Part shown: positions 1-7,894 of the stretch, piece by piece
How positions within the stretch are numbered: the stretch's first letter is position 1
How the letters are laid out: each line of letters begins with the position of its first letter
NCBI RefSeq assembly: GCF_001421785.1
Contig: NZ_LMLB01000001.1
Location: 986,103-1,050,102, forward strand
Direction: 5' to 3'
Length of the DNA: 64,000 bases
DNA from: Sphingomonas sp. Leaf33
GTDB taxonomy: Bacteria; Pseudomonadota; Alphaproteobacteria; Sphingomonadales; Sphingomonadaceae
Position numbers and translations under genes: made by a program
Notes under the pieces: model-generated
Seen by the model: the letters and a program-made list of their open reading frames with translations, nothing else
Databases searched by the model: none
What the model was told of the DNA's origin: nothing

Positions 1-40
1 GAACCAGCACCCGCTGCAATGCACGCTGGAGAAGGCATAG
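1..40 (+). CDS. 3' end of an upstream gene (partial)
   Basis: The reading frame starting at base 2 translates as NQHPLQCTLEKA and ends in TAG at 38-40. Its codons have the G/C-rich third positions of the genes around it, so it looks like the last 12 codons of a gene that begins before the window. The fragment is too short to identify. It lies convergent to the ABC permease gene downstream. Confidence 0.35.
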   Translation, partial: NQHPLQCTLEKA

Positions 41-375
41 CGGGCGGCCGGCGGCTTTGCGTTAGCAAAGTCGCGGACTCGCCACGGCGGGCAGCGGGGC
101 GGCGAAGCCGTCCCGTCTGACGGCGTGGCGGGAGAGTCGGCGCGCTGGAAGCCCCGACCGACAACGCGGCTTTGCCGCGGCGCTCTTCCCGCTCTCATGC
201 TGGTTCGTGCTGAACTCTTCCAGGCTAGGTTCTGCAATGCGCCCGCGTACCGCCCGCGGCACGAAGTACGGTGCTTCGACAAGCTCAGCACGAACGGACG
301 TTGGGCTGTCTTTCCTCTTCCCTTGTCAATCCCGGGGAGGCGGGGCTGACGGACAGCCGTGCAGTGCGCCGAAAC
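41..375. other. intergenic region without a supported gene
   Basis: About 335 bases lie between the partial gene at the left edge and the stop of the ABC permease. Short open frames exist on both strands, but they are Arg/Pro-rich, have no ribosome-binding site and resemble nothing I know. The stretch contains several small GC-rich inverted repeats and one arm of a dispersed repeat (269-297). I see nothing else in it. Confidence 0.6.
269..297 (+). repeat. single arm of the CTGAGCTTGTCGAAGC-type repeat
   Basis: These 29 bases are identical to the right arm of the perfect inverted repeat at 50952-50980 (core TTCGACAAGCTCAGC). Only one clear arm is present here; a degenerate opposite arm may begin near 204 with GTTCGTGCTGA. 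This is a solo or decayed copy of the family also found at 48890-49028. Confidence 0.75.
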
Positions 376-1101
376 CTATCGAAAACTCTGCCGCGCCATC
401 GCAGCGACCATCGCCACCGCCAGCACCGCGCCCCCGACGCCGCCGATCGCGCCGTACACCCACGGATCGGGCGACTGAAATACCTTCACCTGCAACAGCC
501 AGGGAAAGTAATCCGCCTTGTCCGTTCGCGCGATCGCGACCGATAGCGCGACCAGGACGCCGGCGATGCGGACGCCCAGCGGCACGACGAAACTGGCGAA
601 GCGCAGCGCCGTCCACAGCAGGATGACGCTGAACAGCCCGCTGGCGACAAGCATCGCGGCGGTTCGATCCAGGACCATACGCCACGGGATCGTGCCGACC
701 GGCATGGTACCGCGGATCGATCCGGCCAGCGCCGCCGCTGCGGTGGCAAAGGCAAGCATCAGCAGCGTCATGCCGACGATGACCGCGACCGTCACCACCA
801 GCTTTGCCGCGAACAGCTGCCAGCGGCGGATCGGCAGGGTCAGCAGGTGATCCCACCCGCGCGAGCGATGTTCGATCTGGCCGACGAGCGCCACGAAGGC
901 GGCGATCGTCATCGGCATCAGGAACAGCGACCAGACGGGCAAGGAGAAGCTGAGGTAGATGCTGCCCCAGGCGGGCACCTTGCGGCTGCCGATCATGCCC
1001 AGGAAGACCAGCAGCGCTGGCAGCGCGGGGGCGACGACCGCCAGCAGCAGCGCGAGCGACCCGCGCAGCTTCGTCACCTCGGCGTATAGCAGGACGATCA
1101 T
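376..1101 (-). CDS. ABC transporter permease (ABC-2-like, 241 aa)
   Basis: A hydrophobic protein with about six predicted membrane segments, beginning MIVLLYAEVTKLRGSLALL. The N-terminal cytoplasmic start followed by alternating long hydrophobic stretches fits the ABC-2 / bacitracin- and lantibiotic-immunity-type permeases. Its ATG overlaps the stop of the ATPase gene upstream by 4 nt (ATGA at 1098-1101), so the two are translationally coupled and probably form one exporter in the inner membrane. The substrate cannot be read from sequence; exporters of this two-gene type often handle peptides, antibiotics or lipids. It is the last gene of the chain M28 peptidase, RNA methyltransferase, ATPase, permease. 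Confidence 0.85.
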   Translation of the reverse strand: MIVLLYAEVTKLRGSLALLLAVVAPALPALLVFLGMIGSRKVPAWGSIYLSFSLPVWSLFLMPMTIAAFVALVGQIEHRSRGWDHLLTLPIRRWQLFAAKLVVTVAVIVGMTLLMLAFATAAAALAGSIRGTMPVGTIPWRMVLDRTAAMLVASGLFSVILLWTALRFASFVVPLGVRIAGVLVALSVAIARTDKADYFPWLLQVKVFQSPDPWVYGAIGGVGGAVLAVAMVAAMARQSFR

Positions 1102-2024
1102 GCCGCCTCCTCACGTGCGACCGTGTCGCGGTACAGCCCCTCCAGCGAGCGCGTTTCAGGCACCGCACCGAACACCTCGATCCCGGCACCGACCAGATGG
1201 CGCAGGGCCGCGGCGATCACGGCGCGCATCGCGTCGGGATCGCCGGCGAGGACCAGTGCATCGCCGTCGATCGTCGCATCCAGCCCGGCCGCGTTCAGCA
1301 GCGCCGCCCCGCGAACCGCGTCGCCAAGCGCGATCCGCACCGTCTGCGCGGTGCCGATCAGCGTGCGGACCTCGCCTTGCAGCACCAGCCGTCCGCGCCG
1401 CATCATGCCCATATGCGTCGCCATCTGCTCGACTTCGCTCAACAGGTGGCTGGACACGAACACGGTGCAGCCGCTCGCCTGCGGCAAGGTGCGGATCAGG
1501 TCGCGCATGGCGATGATACCGTCCGGATCCAGGCCGTTGGTCGGTTCGTCCAGCAGCAACAGCTCCGGCCGGCCGAGCAGGGCACGGGCAAGCGCCAGAC
1601 GCTGCTTCATCCCCAGCGAATAGGTGCCCGCCCGCCGCTTCGCCGCGTCGGTCAGGTCCACGAGGTCCAGCACACGGTCGATTTCCGACGCCGGTAGATC
1701 GCGCAGGCGCCGCGTGAGGTCCAGGTTGGTGCGCCCGCTCAGGTGATCGTACAGCCCCGGCGTCTCGATAAACGCCCCGATCCGCGCCAGCGCGGCGCGC
1801 GCATCGCCGGGCATGGCATGGCCCAGCAACTGCACGTCGCCCGCATCGGGCCGCATCAGCCCCAGCAGCAATCGCATGGTCGTCGTCTTGCCGGCACCGT
1901 TGGGGCCCAGGAAGCCATAGACCGACCCCGCCGGCACCGCGAGCGCGACATCGTCGACGACGCAGGCACCACCGAGCGACTTGGTCAGCCCGGTGGTCGC
2001 GATCGCCAGCCGGGGTGCGCTCAC
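1098..2024 (-). CDS. ABC transporter ATP-binding protein (308 aa)
   Basis: The ATPase subunit of a CcmA/BcrA-type exporter. Counting from the GTG at 2024, the Walker A motif GPNGAGKTT is at residues 40-48, the signature YSLGMKQR at about 135-142, Walker B LLLLDEP at about 155, and the H-loop His at about 193 (VSSHLLSE). The rest, about 100 residues, is the C-terminal regulatory part common in this subfamily. The GTG is chosen because GTGA (2021-2024) overlaps the stop of the upstream methyltransferase, the same coupling used at its own 3' end. A frame extension upstream of it is Arg-rich and lies wholly in the other gene. Confidence 0.92.
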   Translation of the reverse strand: MSAPRLAIATTGLTKSLGGACVVDDVALAVPAGSVYGFLGPNGAGKTTTMRLLLGLMRPDAGDVQLLGHAMPGDARAALARIGAFIETPGLYDHLSGRTNLDLTRRLRDLPASEIDRVLDLVDLTDAAKRRAGTYSLGMKQRLALARALLGRPELLLLDEPTNGLDPDGIIAMRDLIRTLPQASGCTVFVSSHLLSEVEQMATHMGMMRRGRLVLQGEVRTLIGTAQTVRIALGDAVRGAALLNAAGLDATIDGDALVLAGDPDAMRAVIAAALRHLVGAGIEVFGAVPETRSLEGLYRDTVAREEAA

Positions 2025-2785
2025 CGCGTCGCCGCCACCGCGTACAGCGCGATCGCCGCGGCGTTCGACACGTTCAGGCTTTCGACCTTGTCGGAAATCG
2101 GCAGGCGCGCGAGCTGGTCGCAGTGCGCCTCGACATTCTGGCGCATCCCTTCGCCTTCGGACCCGAGCACGAGCGCGACCTTGCGGATGCCCAGCGCCTC
2201 GCTGAGCGTCGCGGTGCCGGCGCCGGTCAGGCCGATGCGCCAGTATCCCGCTTCCGATATCTCCTCCAGCGCGCGCGCCAGGTTGACGACGCGGACCCAC
2301 GGCACGGTTTCCAGCGTGCCCGAGGCGGAGCGGGCCAGCGCGCCGGATTCGGGTGGCGCGTGGCGATCCTGGGTGACGATGCCGAGTGCGTCGAACGCCG
2401 CGGCCGAACGCAGCACGGCGCCGACGTTGTGCGGGTCGGTCACCTGGTCGAGCACGATGATCGGCCGTTCGTCATCCGACCCTTGCGCCAGCAGGTCGCC
2501 CAGCCAGATGTCCTCCAGCGGATCGACCTCCGCCACCAGCCCCTGGTGCGGCGCGTCGCTCGGCACCAGCCGTGCCAGGTCCTGCGCATCGGCGATCAGC
2601 AGCGGGATCGACGGGTCGGGCTTGCCGAGCAGCCCGACCGCATCGGGTGTCGCCCAGATCTTGCGGATGCGGCGTTCCGGGTTGGCGAGCGCCGCCAGTA
2701 CCGGGTGGCGCCCCCAGAACCGGGGACGCGACGATGCGGCGGACTTGCCCGGGCGGTGCCCGGTCTTGGGCGGGCGGCGGCTCAC
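2021..2785 (-). CDS. rlmB: TrmH/SpoU-family RNA 2'-O-methyltransferase (RlmB-like)
   Basis: A SAM-dependent SPOUT (knotted) methyltransferase of 254 aa. An N-terminal substrate-binding domain (about residues 22-95, starting FWGRHPVLAAL) is followed by the SpoU domain with its three motifs: VTDPHNVGAVLRSA (115-128), LVLGSEGEGM (205-214) and ESLNVSNAAAIAL (235-247). The layout is that of 23S rRNA G2251 methyltransferase RlmB, but a tRNA target cannot be excluded. The start is GTG at 2785, overlapping the stop of the M28 peptidase gene (GTGA); the 3' end overlaps the ABC ATPase in the same way. Confidence 0.88.
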   Translation of the reverse strand: MSRRPPKTGHRPGKSAASSRPRFWGRHPVLAALANPERRIRKIWATPDAVGLLGKPDPSIPLLIADAQDLARLVPSDAPHQGLVAEVDPLEDIWLGDLLAQGSDDERPIIVLDQVTDPHNVGAVLRSAAAFDALGIVTQDRHAPPESGALARSASGTLETVPWVRVVNLARALEEISEAGYWRIGLTGAGTATLSEALGIRKVALVLGSEGEGMRQNVEAHCDQLARLPISDKVESLNVSNAAAIALYAVAATR

Positions 2786-4401
2786 CGGTCTTCGTCCGGA
2801 TCGGCGTAGGCGAACGGATCGGTGACCTTGGGCTGCTGCGGCAGCGGCCCGCGCGGCAGCGGCTTGTCGGCGTTGGCGGCCTGCAGCAGCATTCCGGCCA
2901 GCACGATCGATCCCTGGCGCATGTCGTCACCCTTCAGCTTGTCGAACGTGTCGGCGCTGGAGTGGTGGGTGCGCGAATCATAATCCAGCGGATCCTGGAT
3001 GAACTGGAACCCGGGCACGCCGACCGCCTGCATGAACACATGGTCGGTGCCGCCGGTCTTGGAAATCACGACGTCCTTGGCGCCCATGCTGGCGAACGGG
3101 CTGAGCCATTCGCGCAGGATCGGTGCCGCCGCGATATTCTGTTCGGCATAGATGCCGCGCAGCTTGCCCCCGCCGTTGTCGATGTTGAAATACGCCGCCA
3201 GGTCGTTGTAGCCCGGCTGCGGCGTCACCGGCCAGCGGTTGCCCCAGCCCATGTAGCGGTCGAGCCCGGTCTGCGTGTTCGTGCCCGTCCCGCGCGTCGC
3301 CAGATGCTTCTCGACATAGGCCAGGCTGCCGAGGATGCCCTGTTCCTCGCCCGACCAGAGCGCGAAGCGGATGGTGCGCTTCGGGCGCACGTTCATCTTG
3401 GACAGGATGCGTGCGGCCTCCATCACCATCATCACGCCCGCGCCGTCGTCGGTCGCGCCGTCGCCGGCGACCCAGCTGTCGAGGTGCCCGCCGGCCATGA
3501 CATAGCCGGCTTTGGGATCAGTGCCGGGGATTTCGGCGATGATGTTGTACGCCTGGCGATCGCTGTCGTCGAAACGGACGTCGCTCATCACTTCCAGCGT
3601 CGGCGCGGGGCCGGCCTTGGCGATGCGGGCCAGGCGGCGATAGTCCTCGGCCGCCAGCTGGATGCCGGGGAGGGGGGAGGTATCGCCGACGCCGAACAGA
3701 TAGCCTTCGCCGTGGACCAGCATCCCGTCACGGTAGCTTTCGGTGGCATAGGCGACCGCGCCCTCGGCCTTGAGGAACGCGACGAGCTTCTTGGCGAAGT
3801 CGTTGCGCTTCATGCGGCGATCGGCGGCTTCGGGGTCGTAGCGCGGCTGGCGGAAGGTATCGAGCTTGGCGATCTGGTCGCCGGTCAGCCGCTCGAACGG
3901 GGCGTCGGTTTCCTCCGACCCGTTGGTCGGGCGCGAGATCATGACGATCTTGCCGGAAAGTTTGCCGCGCCACTTGTCGAAATGGCGCTCGGCCGAGATC
4001 GGCGCGACGATGACCGGTGCGGTAATCGTGCCGTTCGTGCCCGGCGTCCAGGCGATGGGGATCGCGGTCAGCTGGAGCGGGCGCGGGCTGACCATGCGGA
4101 CGCTGGCGCGCTCGATCGACCAGCCGCGGCCGAAGTCGAAGCCTTCCTTGTGGACGTTCTTCAGGCCCCAGTCGCGGAACTTGTCCATCGTCCAGGCTTC
4201 GGCCTTGCGCATACCGGGCGAGTTGGTCAGGCGCGGGCCGATCATGTCCATCAGATACTGGCTGTTGACCATGACCTCGGACTGGTTGGTGCCTTCGTCG
4301 ATGATCCGCTGGATCTGCGTGCGGTCGACCGTCTGCGCCGTGGCGGGCAGGGCGGCGGCAAGCGAAGTGGTGGCGGCGAGCGCGAGTGCCAAGCGGCGCA
4401 T
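2782..4401 (-). CDS. secreted M28-family zinc metallopeptidase (539 aa)
   Basis: The protein starts with a clear signal peptide (MRRLALALAATTSLAAALPATAQ), so it acts in the periplasm or outside. A PA-like insert region precedes the M28 catalytic domain. Metal and catalytic motifs are GGHLDSW, then GATDDGAG, SGEEQGILG and the late His in RTHHSSADTFD, in the order expected of di-zinc M28 aminopeptidases/carboxypeptidases. A ribosome-binding site (AAAGGGGA) precedes the ATG at 4401. The substrate is unknown. Its stop overlaps the GTG of the TrmH-family gene by 4 nt, so it heads a four-gene coupled chain although the functions look unrelated. Confidence 0.92.
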   Translation of the reverse strand: MRRLALALAATTSLAAALPATAQTVDRTQIQRIIDEGTNQSEVMVNSQYLMDMIGPRLTNSPGMRKAEAWTMDKFRDWGLKNVHKEGFDFGRGWSIERASVRMVSPRPLQLTAIPIAWTPGTNGTITAPVIVAPISAERHFDKWRGKLSGKIVMISRPTNGSEETDAPFERLTGDQIAKLDTFRQPRYDPEAADRRMKRNDFAKKLVAFLKAEGAVAYATESYRDGMLVHGEGYLFGVGDTSPLPGIQLAAEDYRRLARIAKAGPAPTLEVMSDVRFDDSDRQAYNIIAEIPGTDPKAGYVMAGGHLDSWVAGDGATDDGAGVMMVMEAARILSKMNVRPKRTIRFALWSGEEQGILGSLAYVEKHLATRGTGTNTQTGLDRYMGWGNRWPVTPQPGYNDLAAYFNIDNGGGKLRGIYAEQNIAAAPILREWLSPFASMGAKDVVISKTGGTDHVFMQAVGVPGFQFIQDPLDYDSRTHHSSADTFDKLKGDDMRQGSIVLAGMLLQAANADKPLPRGPLPQQPKVTDPFAYADPDEDR

Positions 4402-4575
4402 GGATGTCCCCTTTGTCGAATTTTTCGAGCTGCCACTCTGCTATGCGGGGGACGGGCGGGGCGCAAGGCAACTCGCATCGCACAAAGGTGCGTTGACAGC
4501 ACGCATCCGCTTGGGCATTGGGCGCGCCTCGCTTCACCACGAGCGACCGCTTCTTACCGGAAGCGCAGACCTGAT

Positions 4576-4662
4576 GGACAGGTGGCCGAGTGGTTAAAGG
4601 CAGCAGACTGTAAATCTGCCCGGGTTTCCCGTACGCTGGTTCGAATCCAGCCCTGTCCACCA
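4576..4662 (+). tRNA. tRNA-Tyr (anticodon GTA)
   Basis: A class II tRNA. The acceptor stem is GGACAGG (4576-4582) paired with CCTGTCC (4652-4658), followed by A and an encoded CCA (4660-4662). The anticodon stem-loop is GCAGA-CTGTAAA-TCTGC with anticodon GTA. A long variable arm (CGGGTTTCCCG) and the T loop GGTTCGAATCC follow. All stems pair well, so the gene looks functional. Confidence 0.97.
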
Positions 4663-4708
4663 GTTTTACGGAGCAGAAATCGCGCGGGGCGCGATTTCCC
4701 GTAAAACT
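4662..4708 (+). terminator. long hairpin directly after tRNA-Tyr
   Basis: A two-part inverted repeat. The outer arms AGTTTTACGG (4662-4671) and CCGTAAAACT (4699-4708) pair perfectly, as do the inner arms AAATCGCGC (4677-4685) and GCGCGATTT (4689-4697). It begins on the last base of the tRNA CCA. It probably ends tRNA transcription or guides 3' processing. There is no long T-run after it, so factor-independent termination is not certain. Confidence 0.6.
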
Positions 4709-4750
4709 CCCGGAGCGCCAGCGAAGGGCTTCTTCCCCCCGATCCGCCCT

Positions 4751-5110
4751 TCACTGGTGCCGGAAAAGCTTCTCGAAGCCTGCGTTTTCCTTCGTCATCT
4801 TGGCGACCTTGCGCAGATAGGTGCGGACGTGGCGGTCGAACCGGATGTCGTCGTGCAGCCCGGTCGCGGGATAGTCGTCCTGGCCGATCAGTGCCTTCAG
4901 CCGCGCGGCGAACGCGACCCGGTCGTCGACGCTGTCATCGCCCTTCAAGGTGCGGCAGACCCATTCCTCGGCCGCGGCCTTGTCGAAATCGTCGCGCGCT
5001 TCGTACCCGCGCCGGTCCGCCGCCGCCTGATCGAGCCGCGCCGCCGCGTGCCGACGCTCCAGCCAGGTGCGGACCACCGCTGCGTCCCAGGGTTTCGTCG
5101 GTGTCGTCAT
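4751..5110 (-). CDS. hypothetical protein, 119 aa
   Basis: A small charged cytoplasmic protein beginning MTTPTKPWDAAVVRTWLERR, with many Asp, Arg and Lys residues, no membrane segment and no signal peptide. I do not recognise the family. Codon use resembles the neighbours, and GGGGAAA upstream of the ATG is a plausible ribosome-binding site. It is divergent from the HNH-like gene, and its 3' end faces the tRNA-Tyr hairpin. Confidence 0.7.
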   Translation of the reverse strand: MTTPTKPWDAAVVRTWLERRHAAARLDQAAADRRGYEARDDFDKAAAEEWVCRTLKGDDSVDDRVAFAARLKALIGQDDYPATGLHDDIRFDRHVRTYLRKVAKMTKENAGFEKLFRHQ

Positions 5111-5202
5111 CGTTCATTTCCCCGGCGGTGCGCGGTGGTTTGCATAGGACGTAGCGGATCGCTCGGCTACAGGGGGCGGCGAGACGACAGGTGAAGCGAG
5201 CC

Positions 5203-5538
5203 ATGGCCAGACGTTCGAAGCAGGACCCCTATGATCACCTGAAGCCGGAGGACGACGCCCCGGCCGCTCCGGTGCCCTGCTGGCTATGCGGCCGACCGAC
5301 CGGCAGCACGATCGTCTGGCATCATCCCGTGCCCAAGAGCCGCGGCGGCAAGGACGTGGTGCCGATGCACCCGATCTGCCAGCAGACGCTGATCGCCAAC
5401 TTCACCAATTCCGAGCTGCAACGGCACGGGATGGACGTGACCGGCCTGCTGGATAACCCGAACATCCGGAAATTCGTCGACTGGGTCGCGAAGAAGGACC
5501 CCGACTTCACCGCGACGCTGACGAAGAAGCAGCGCTAG
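5203..5538 (+). CDS. small HNH-type nuclease-like protein (111 aa)
   Basis: It has a CxxC pair (Cys26, Cys29), then WHHPVPKSRGGKD (residues 39-51) and HPIC (56-59), which together match the zinc-finger-like beta-beta-alpha fold of HNH proteins. The first His pair and the GGKD motif are typical. The central Asn of the HNH triad is not obvious (VVPM occupies that stretch), so nuclease activity is uncertain. ATG 5203 is chosen because AGGTGA lies 8 nt upstream; an in-frame GTG at 5191 is an alternative. Its stop overlaps the 3' end of the phenylalanine hydroxylase gene by 4 nt in convergent orientation. Confidence 0.8.
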   Translation: MARRSKQDPYDHLKPEDDAPAAPVPCWLCGRPTGSTIVWHHPVPKSRGGKDVVPMHPICQQTLIANFTNSELQRHGMDVTGLLDNPNIRKFVDWVAKKDPDFTATLTKKQR

Positions 5539-6404
5539 CTTATCTTCCCCCGCGCATAATCCTGCGTGCCTACGGTGATGGCGTGATCGTCCTTCAGCAC
5601 CGCATCGACCGGGATTGCCGGCTTGCCGACGATCTCGTCGTACAGCGGCGCGAAGTCGGTTTCGACGGTCTGGCGCAGCAGGTCGTCGAAGCTGTCGATG
5701 ACGAAGTACGTCTGCTGGAAATCGTCGATCCGGTAGTCGGTCTGCATCACCCGCTTCATGTCGAAGCCGATGCGGTTGGGACTAGGGTCGTCGAGCGCGA
5801 ACTTCGATTCGGAAAAGCTGGAGACGATGCCCGCGCCGTAGATGCGCAGCCCCTCGGGCTCGGCGACCAGGCCGAATTCGACGGTGTACCAGTAGAGGCG
5901 CGCGAGCTGCTTCAGCGACCCCAGTTCCAGCGCGCGCAGGCCGCCGCGGCCGTAGGCGGCGAGGTAATCGGCGAAGACCGGGTCGGCCAGCATCGGGACA
6001 TGGCCGAACACGTCGTGGAAGACGTCGGGCTCCTGGAGGTAATCGAGCTGGTCGGGCCGGCGGATGAAATTGCCCGCGACGAAGCGGCGGTTGGCCATAT
6101 GGTCGAAGAACACGTCGTCGGGGACCAGGCCGGGGACGGCGACGACGCTCCAGCCGGTCAGGTCGGTCAGCCGCGCGCTCAGTTCCTCGAAATCGGGGAT
6201 GCCCGGCTTCGACAGCTTCAGCACGTCCAACCCGCGCAGGAACGCTTCGGACGCACGACCGGGCAGCAGTTTCGCCTGGCGCTCGAACAGCGTATCCCAG
6301 GTGGCATGTTCCTCGGCCGTATAGTGCGACCACTCCTGCGGGATCGTCCAGTCGGCGTTGGCGCCCGGCGGCGGGGCGGCGAGTACGTGGGTGTCGTCGG
6401 CCAT
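5535..6404 (-). CDS. phhA: phenylalanine 4-monooxygenase
   Basis: It hydroxylates phenylalanine to tyrosine using tetrahydropterin, Fe(II) and O2, the first step of aerobic phenylalanine breakdown. The 289-aa length fits the monomeric bacterial enzyme. The iron ligands are visible: His130 and His135 in PDVFHDVFGH, and Glu176 in YWYTVEFGL. The surrounding aromatic residues are those of the pterin-dependent hydroxylase family. No pterin-recycling or homogentisate genes lie nearby. Only 24 bases separate its ATG from the divergent DUF2459 gene. Confidence 0.97.
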   Translation of the reverse strand: MADDTHVLAAPPPGANADWTIPQEWSHYTAEEHATWDTLFERQAKLLPGRASEAFLRGLDVLKLSKPGIPDFEELSARLTDLTGWSVVAVPGLVPDDVFFDHMANRRFVAGNFIRRPDQLDYLQEPDVFHDVFGHVPMLADPVFADYLAAYGRGGLRALELGSLKQLARLYWYTVEFGLVAEPEGLRIYGAGIVSSFSESKFALDDPSPNRIGFDMKRVMQTDYRIDDFQQTYFVIDSFDDLLRQTVETDFAPLYDEIVGKPAIPVDAVLKDDHAITVGTQDYARGKIS

Positions 6405-6428
6405 GACCAGGGATTAGCATAGTTGCAA

Positions 6429-7073
6429 ATGATACGATACCGCGCGTTTCGCTGGCTCCTCGCGCTGCCGCTGATCGCGATCGCGCTGTGGGCGACGGCG
6501 GCGGCGGTCGGCGGATGGTGGCCGGTCAACCGCGACTGGCGCCAGGCCGGCACGGGCATCCGCATCTACGTGATCGACAACGGCATCCACACCGGGATCG
6601 TCCTGCCGGCGGACGGATGGGGGGACATCGTCCGCCCGCGCGACTTCGCCGATCCGCGCTATGCCTGGCACCGCTGGCGCAGCTTCGGCTGGGGCGATCG
6701 CGCCTTTTACGTAGAGACGCCGACGTGGCGCGACCTGCGGCCGATGACGGTGATTCGCGCGGCATTGGGCAGCGAGCGCACGGTGATGCACGTCGATGCG
6801 CTGGCCGAGCCGGTGCCGGGCCCCGACGTGCGCTCGGTCATCCTGCGGCCGGAGGAATTCGCCCGACTGAGTGCGTTCATCCGCGCGAGCTTCGCCGGCG
6901 GGGCCACGACCGCGGGCTATGGCCCGGACGATGTCTTCTATCCCGCGCACGGCCGCTACAGCGCGATCCGCACCTGCAATAGCTGGACCGGGGAAGCGCT
7001 GCGCCACGCGGGCGTCCGTACGGCCGCGTGGACGCCAACTTCCGCCAGCGTCATGCGTTGGTTGCCGCAATGA
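6429..7073 (+). CDS. DUF2459 / TIGR02117-family membrane-anchored protein
   Basis: One N-terminal membrane segment (about residues 8-28, WLLALPLIAIALWATAAAV) is followed by a soluble domain with IDNGIHTGIVLP, FGWGDRAFYVETPTW and RTCNSWTGEALRHAG. These are the hallmarks of the DUF2459 family, whose conserved Cys, His and Asn suggest an NlpC/P60-like papain fold; the function is unknown. The ATG at 6429 is preferred over a TTG at 6423. Its stop overlaps the next gene's ATG (ATGA, 7070-7073), so it is translationally coupled to the alpha/beta hydrolase. Confidence 0.85.
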   Translation: MIRYRAFRWLLALPLIAIALWATAAAVGGWWPVNRDWRQAGTGIRIYVIDNGIHTGIVLPADGWGDIVRPRDFADPRYAWHRWRSFGWGDRAFYVETPTWRDLRPMTVIRAALGSERTVMHVDALAEPVPGPDVRSVILRPEEFARLSAFIRASFAGGATTAGYGPDDVFYPAHGRYSAIRTCNSWTGEALRHAGVRTAAWTPTSASVMRWLPQ

Positions 7074-7810
7074 CCGCGCTCCTGCCCCCGCCGCCGCTGA
7101 CCCTGACCTTTCGCGAATGGCCGCGCGCGGCAATGACGGTCGCGCGGCTGGCGCTGCGCTGGCGGCGGCTGGATGCGGGCCAGTCCGGTGACGGGCGGCC
7201 GGTGATGATCCTGCCGGGGATGTTCAACAGCGACCGGTCGAACGTCGCGCTGCGCACCTACCTGCGTCGGATCGGCCACGACGCGCGCGGCTGGGGGCTG
7301 GGGCGCAACTTCGGGTCGCGGACGGTGGGGATGGAGGCCGAGCGGCTGGTCGCACAGGTCGCATCGCTGGCGGCCGAGGCGGGGCAGCCGGTGACGCTGG
7401 TCGGCGTGTCGCTGGGCGGCATCATGGCGCGGCTGGTCGCGCACCGCCGGCCCGATCTGGTGCGCGAAGTCGTCACGATCAGTTCGCCCTATGCCGCGCA
7501 TCCCCGCGCGACGCGGGTCTGGCGCGCGTTCGAGCTGCTTACGGGCGAGCGCGTCGACGACCCGCATGTGGCGGCGCTGGCGACCGAAGTCGTCCGCCCG
7601 CTGCCGGTACCGGGAACCGCGATCTGGAGCGCTTCGGACGGCCTGGTCGCAGGCGCGGCGTGCCGCGGCGGGGATTGTCGCGAGATCGAAGTGCACAGCG
7701 GGCATCTGGCGGTGCAGCTGCACCCGGACGTGCTGGTTGCGGTGGCGAAGACTTTGGGTACGCCCCCAACCCCCGTCATCTCCGCGAAGGCGGGGATCAA
7801 TTCTGGCTGA
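7070..7810 (+). CDS. alpha/beta hydrolase (lipase/PGAP1-like), 246 aa
   Basis: The nucleophile elbow is GVSLGG (around residue 120), an oxyanion-type segment MILPGMFNSD lies earlier, and WSASDGLV plus HSGHLAVQLHPDV carry the likely acid and His. There is no signal peptide. The ATG at 7070 overlaps the DUF2459 stop. The last residues, about PVISAKAGINSG, and the TGA are encoded by a dispersed palindromic repeat (7774-7868), so the natural C-terminus has been replaced or extended by the repeat. The catalytic His lies upstream of this tail, so the enzyme is probably still active. Substrate unknown. Confidence 0.87.
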   Translation: MTALLPPPPLTLTFREWPRAAMTVARLALRWRRLDAGQSGDGRPVMILPGMFNSDRSNVALRTYLRRIGHDARGWGLGRNFGSRTVGMEAERLVAQVASLAAEAGQPVTLVGVSLGGIMARLVAHRRPDLVREVVTISSPYAAHPRATRVWRAFELLTGERVDDPHVAALATEVVRPLPVPGTAIWSASDGLVAGAACRGGDCREIEVHSGHLAVQLHPDVLVAVAKTLGTPPTPVISAKAGINSG

Positions 7811-7868
7811 CTTCTCGATTCACAACGGGAACCAGCGCCTATTTATCCCCGCCTTCGCGGGGATGACG
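7774..7868. repeat. palindromic repeat, CGCGAAGGCGGG type, reaching into a gene
   Basis: The 24-nt arms 7774-7797 and 7845-7868 pair with one mismatch (core CCGCGAAGGCGGGGAT / ATCCCCGCCTTCGCGG). The loop contains AATTCTGGCTGA, a sequence also present beside the left arm of the copy at 59911-60006, which shows they belong to one subfamily. The left arm lies inside the alpha/beta hydrolase gene. Confidence 0.9.
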
Positions 7869-7894
7869 GAGATGGCTTCATCACACCGGCGGCC

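Noticed and set aside
2021..2300. 92-codon N-terminal extension of the ABC ATPase frame
   Set aside because: It lies wholly inside the TrmH-family gene, is Arg/Gly-rich and has no family similarity; the GTGA overlap at 2021-2024 gives a natural start.
2572..4704. Long open frame of about 710 codons on the plus strand
   Set aside because: It is antisense to the M28 peptidase and part of the methyltransferase, and its translation is His/Arg/Gly-rich with no motifs; a GC-rich shadow frame.
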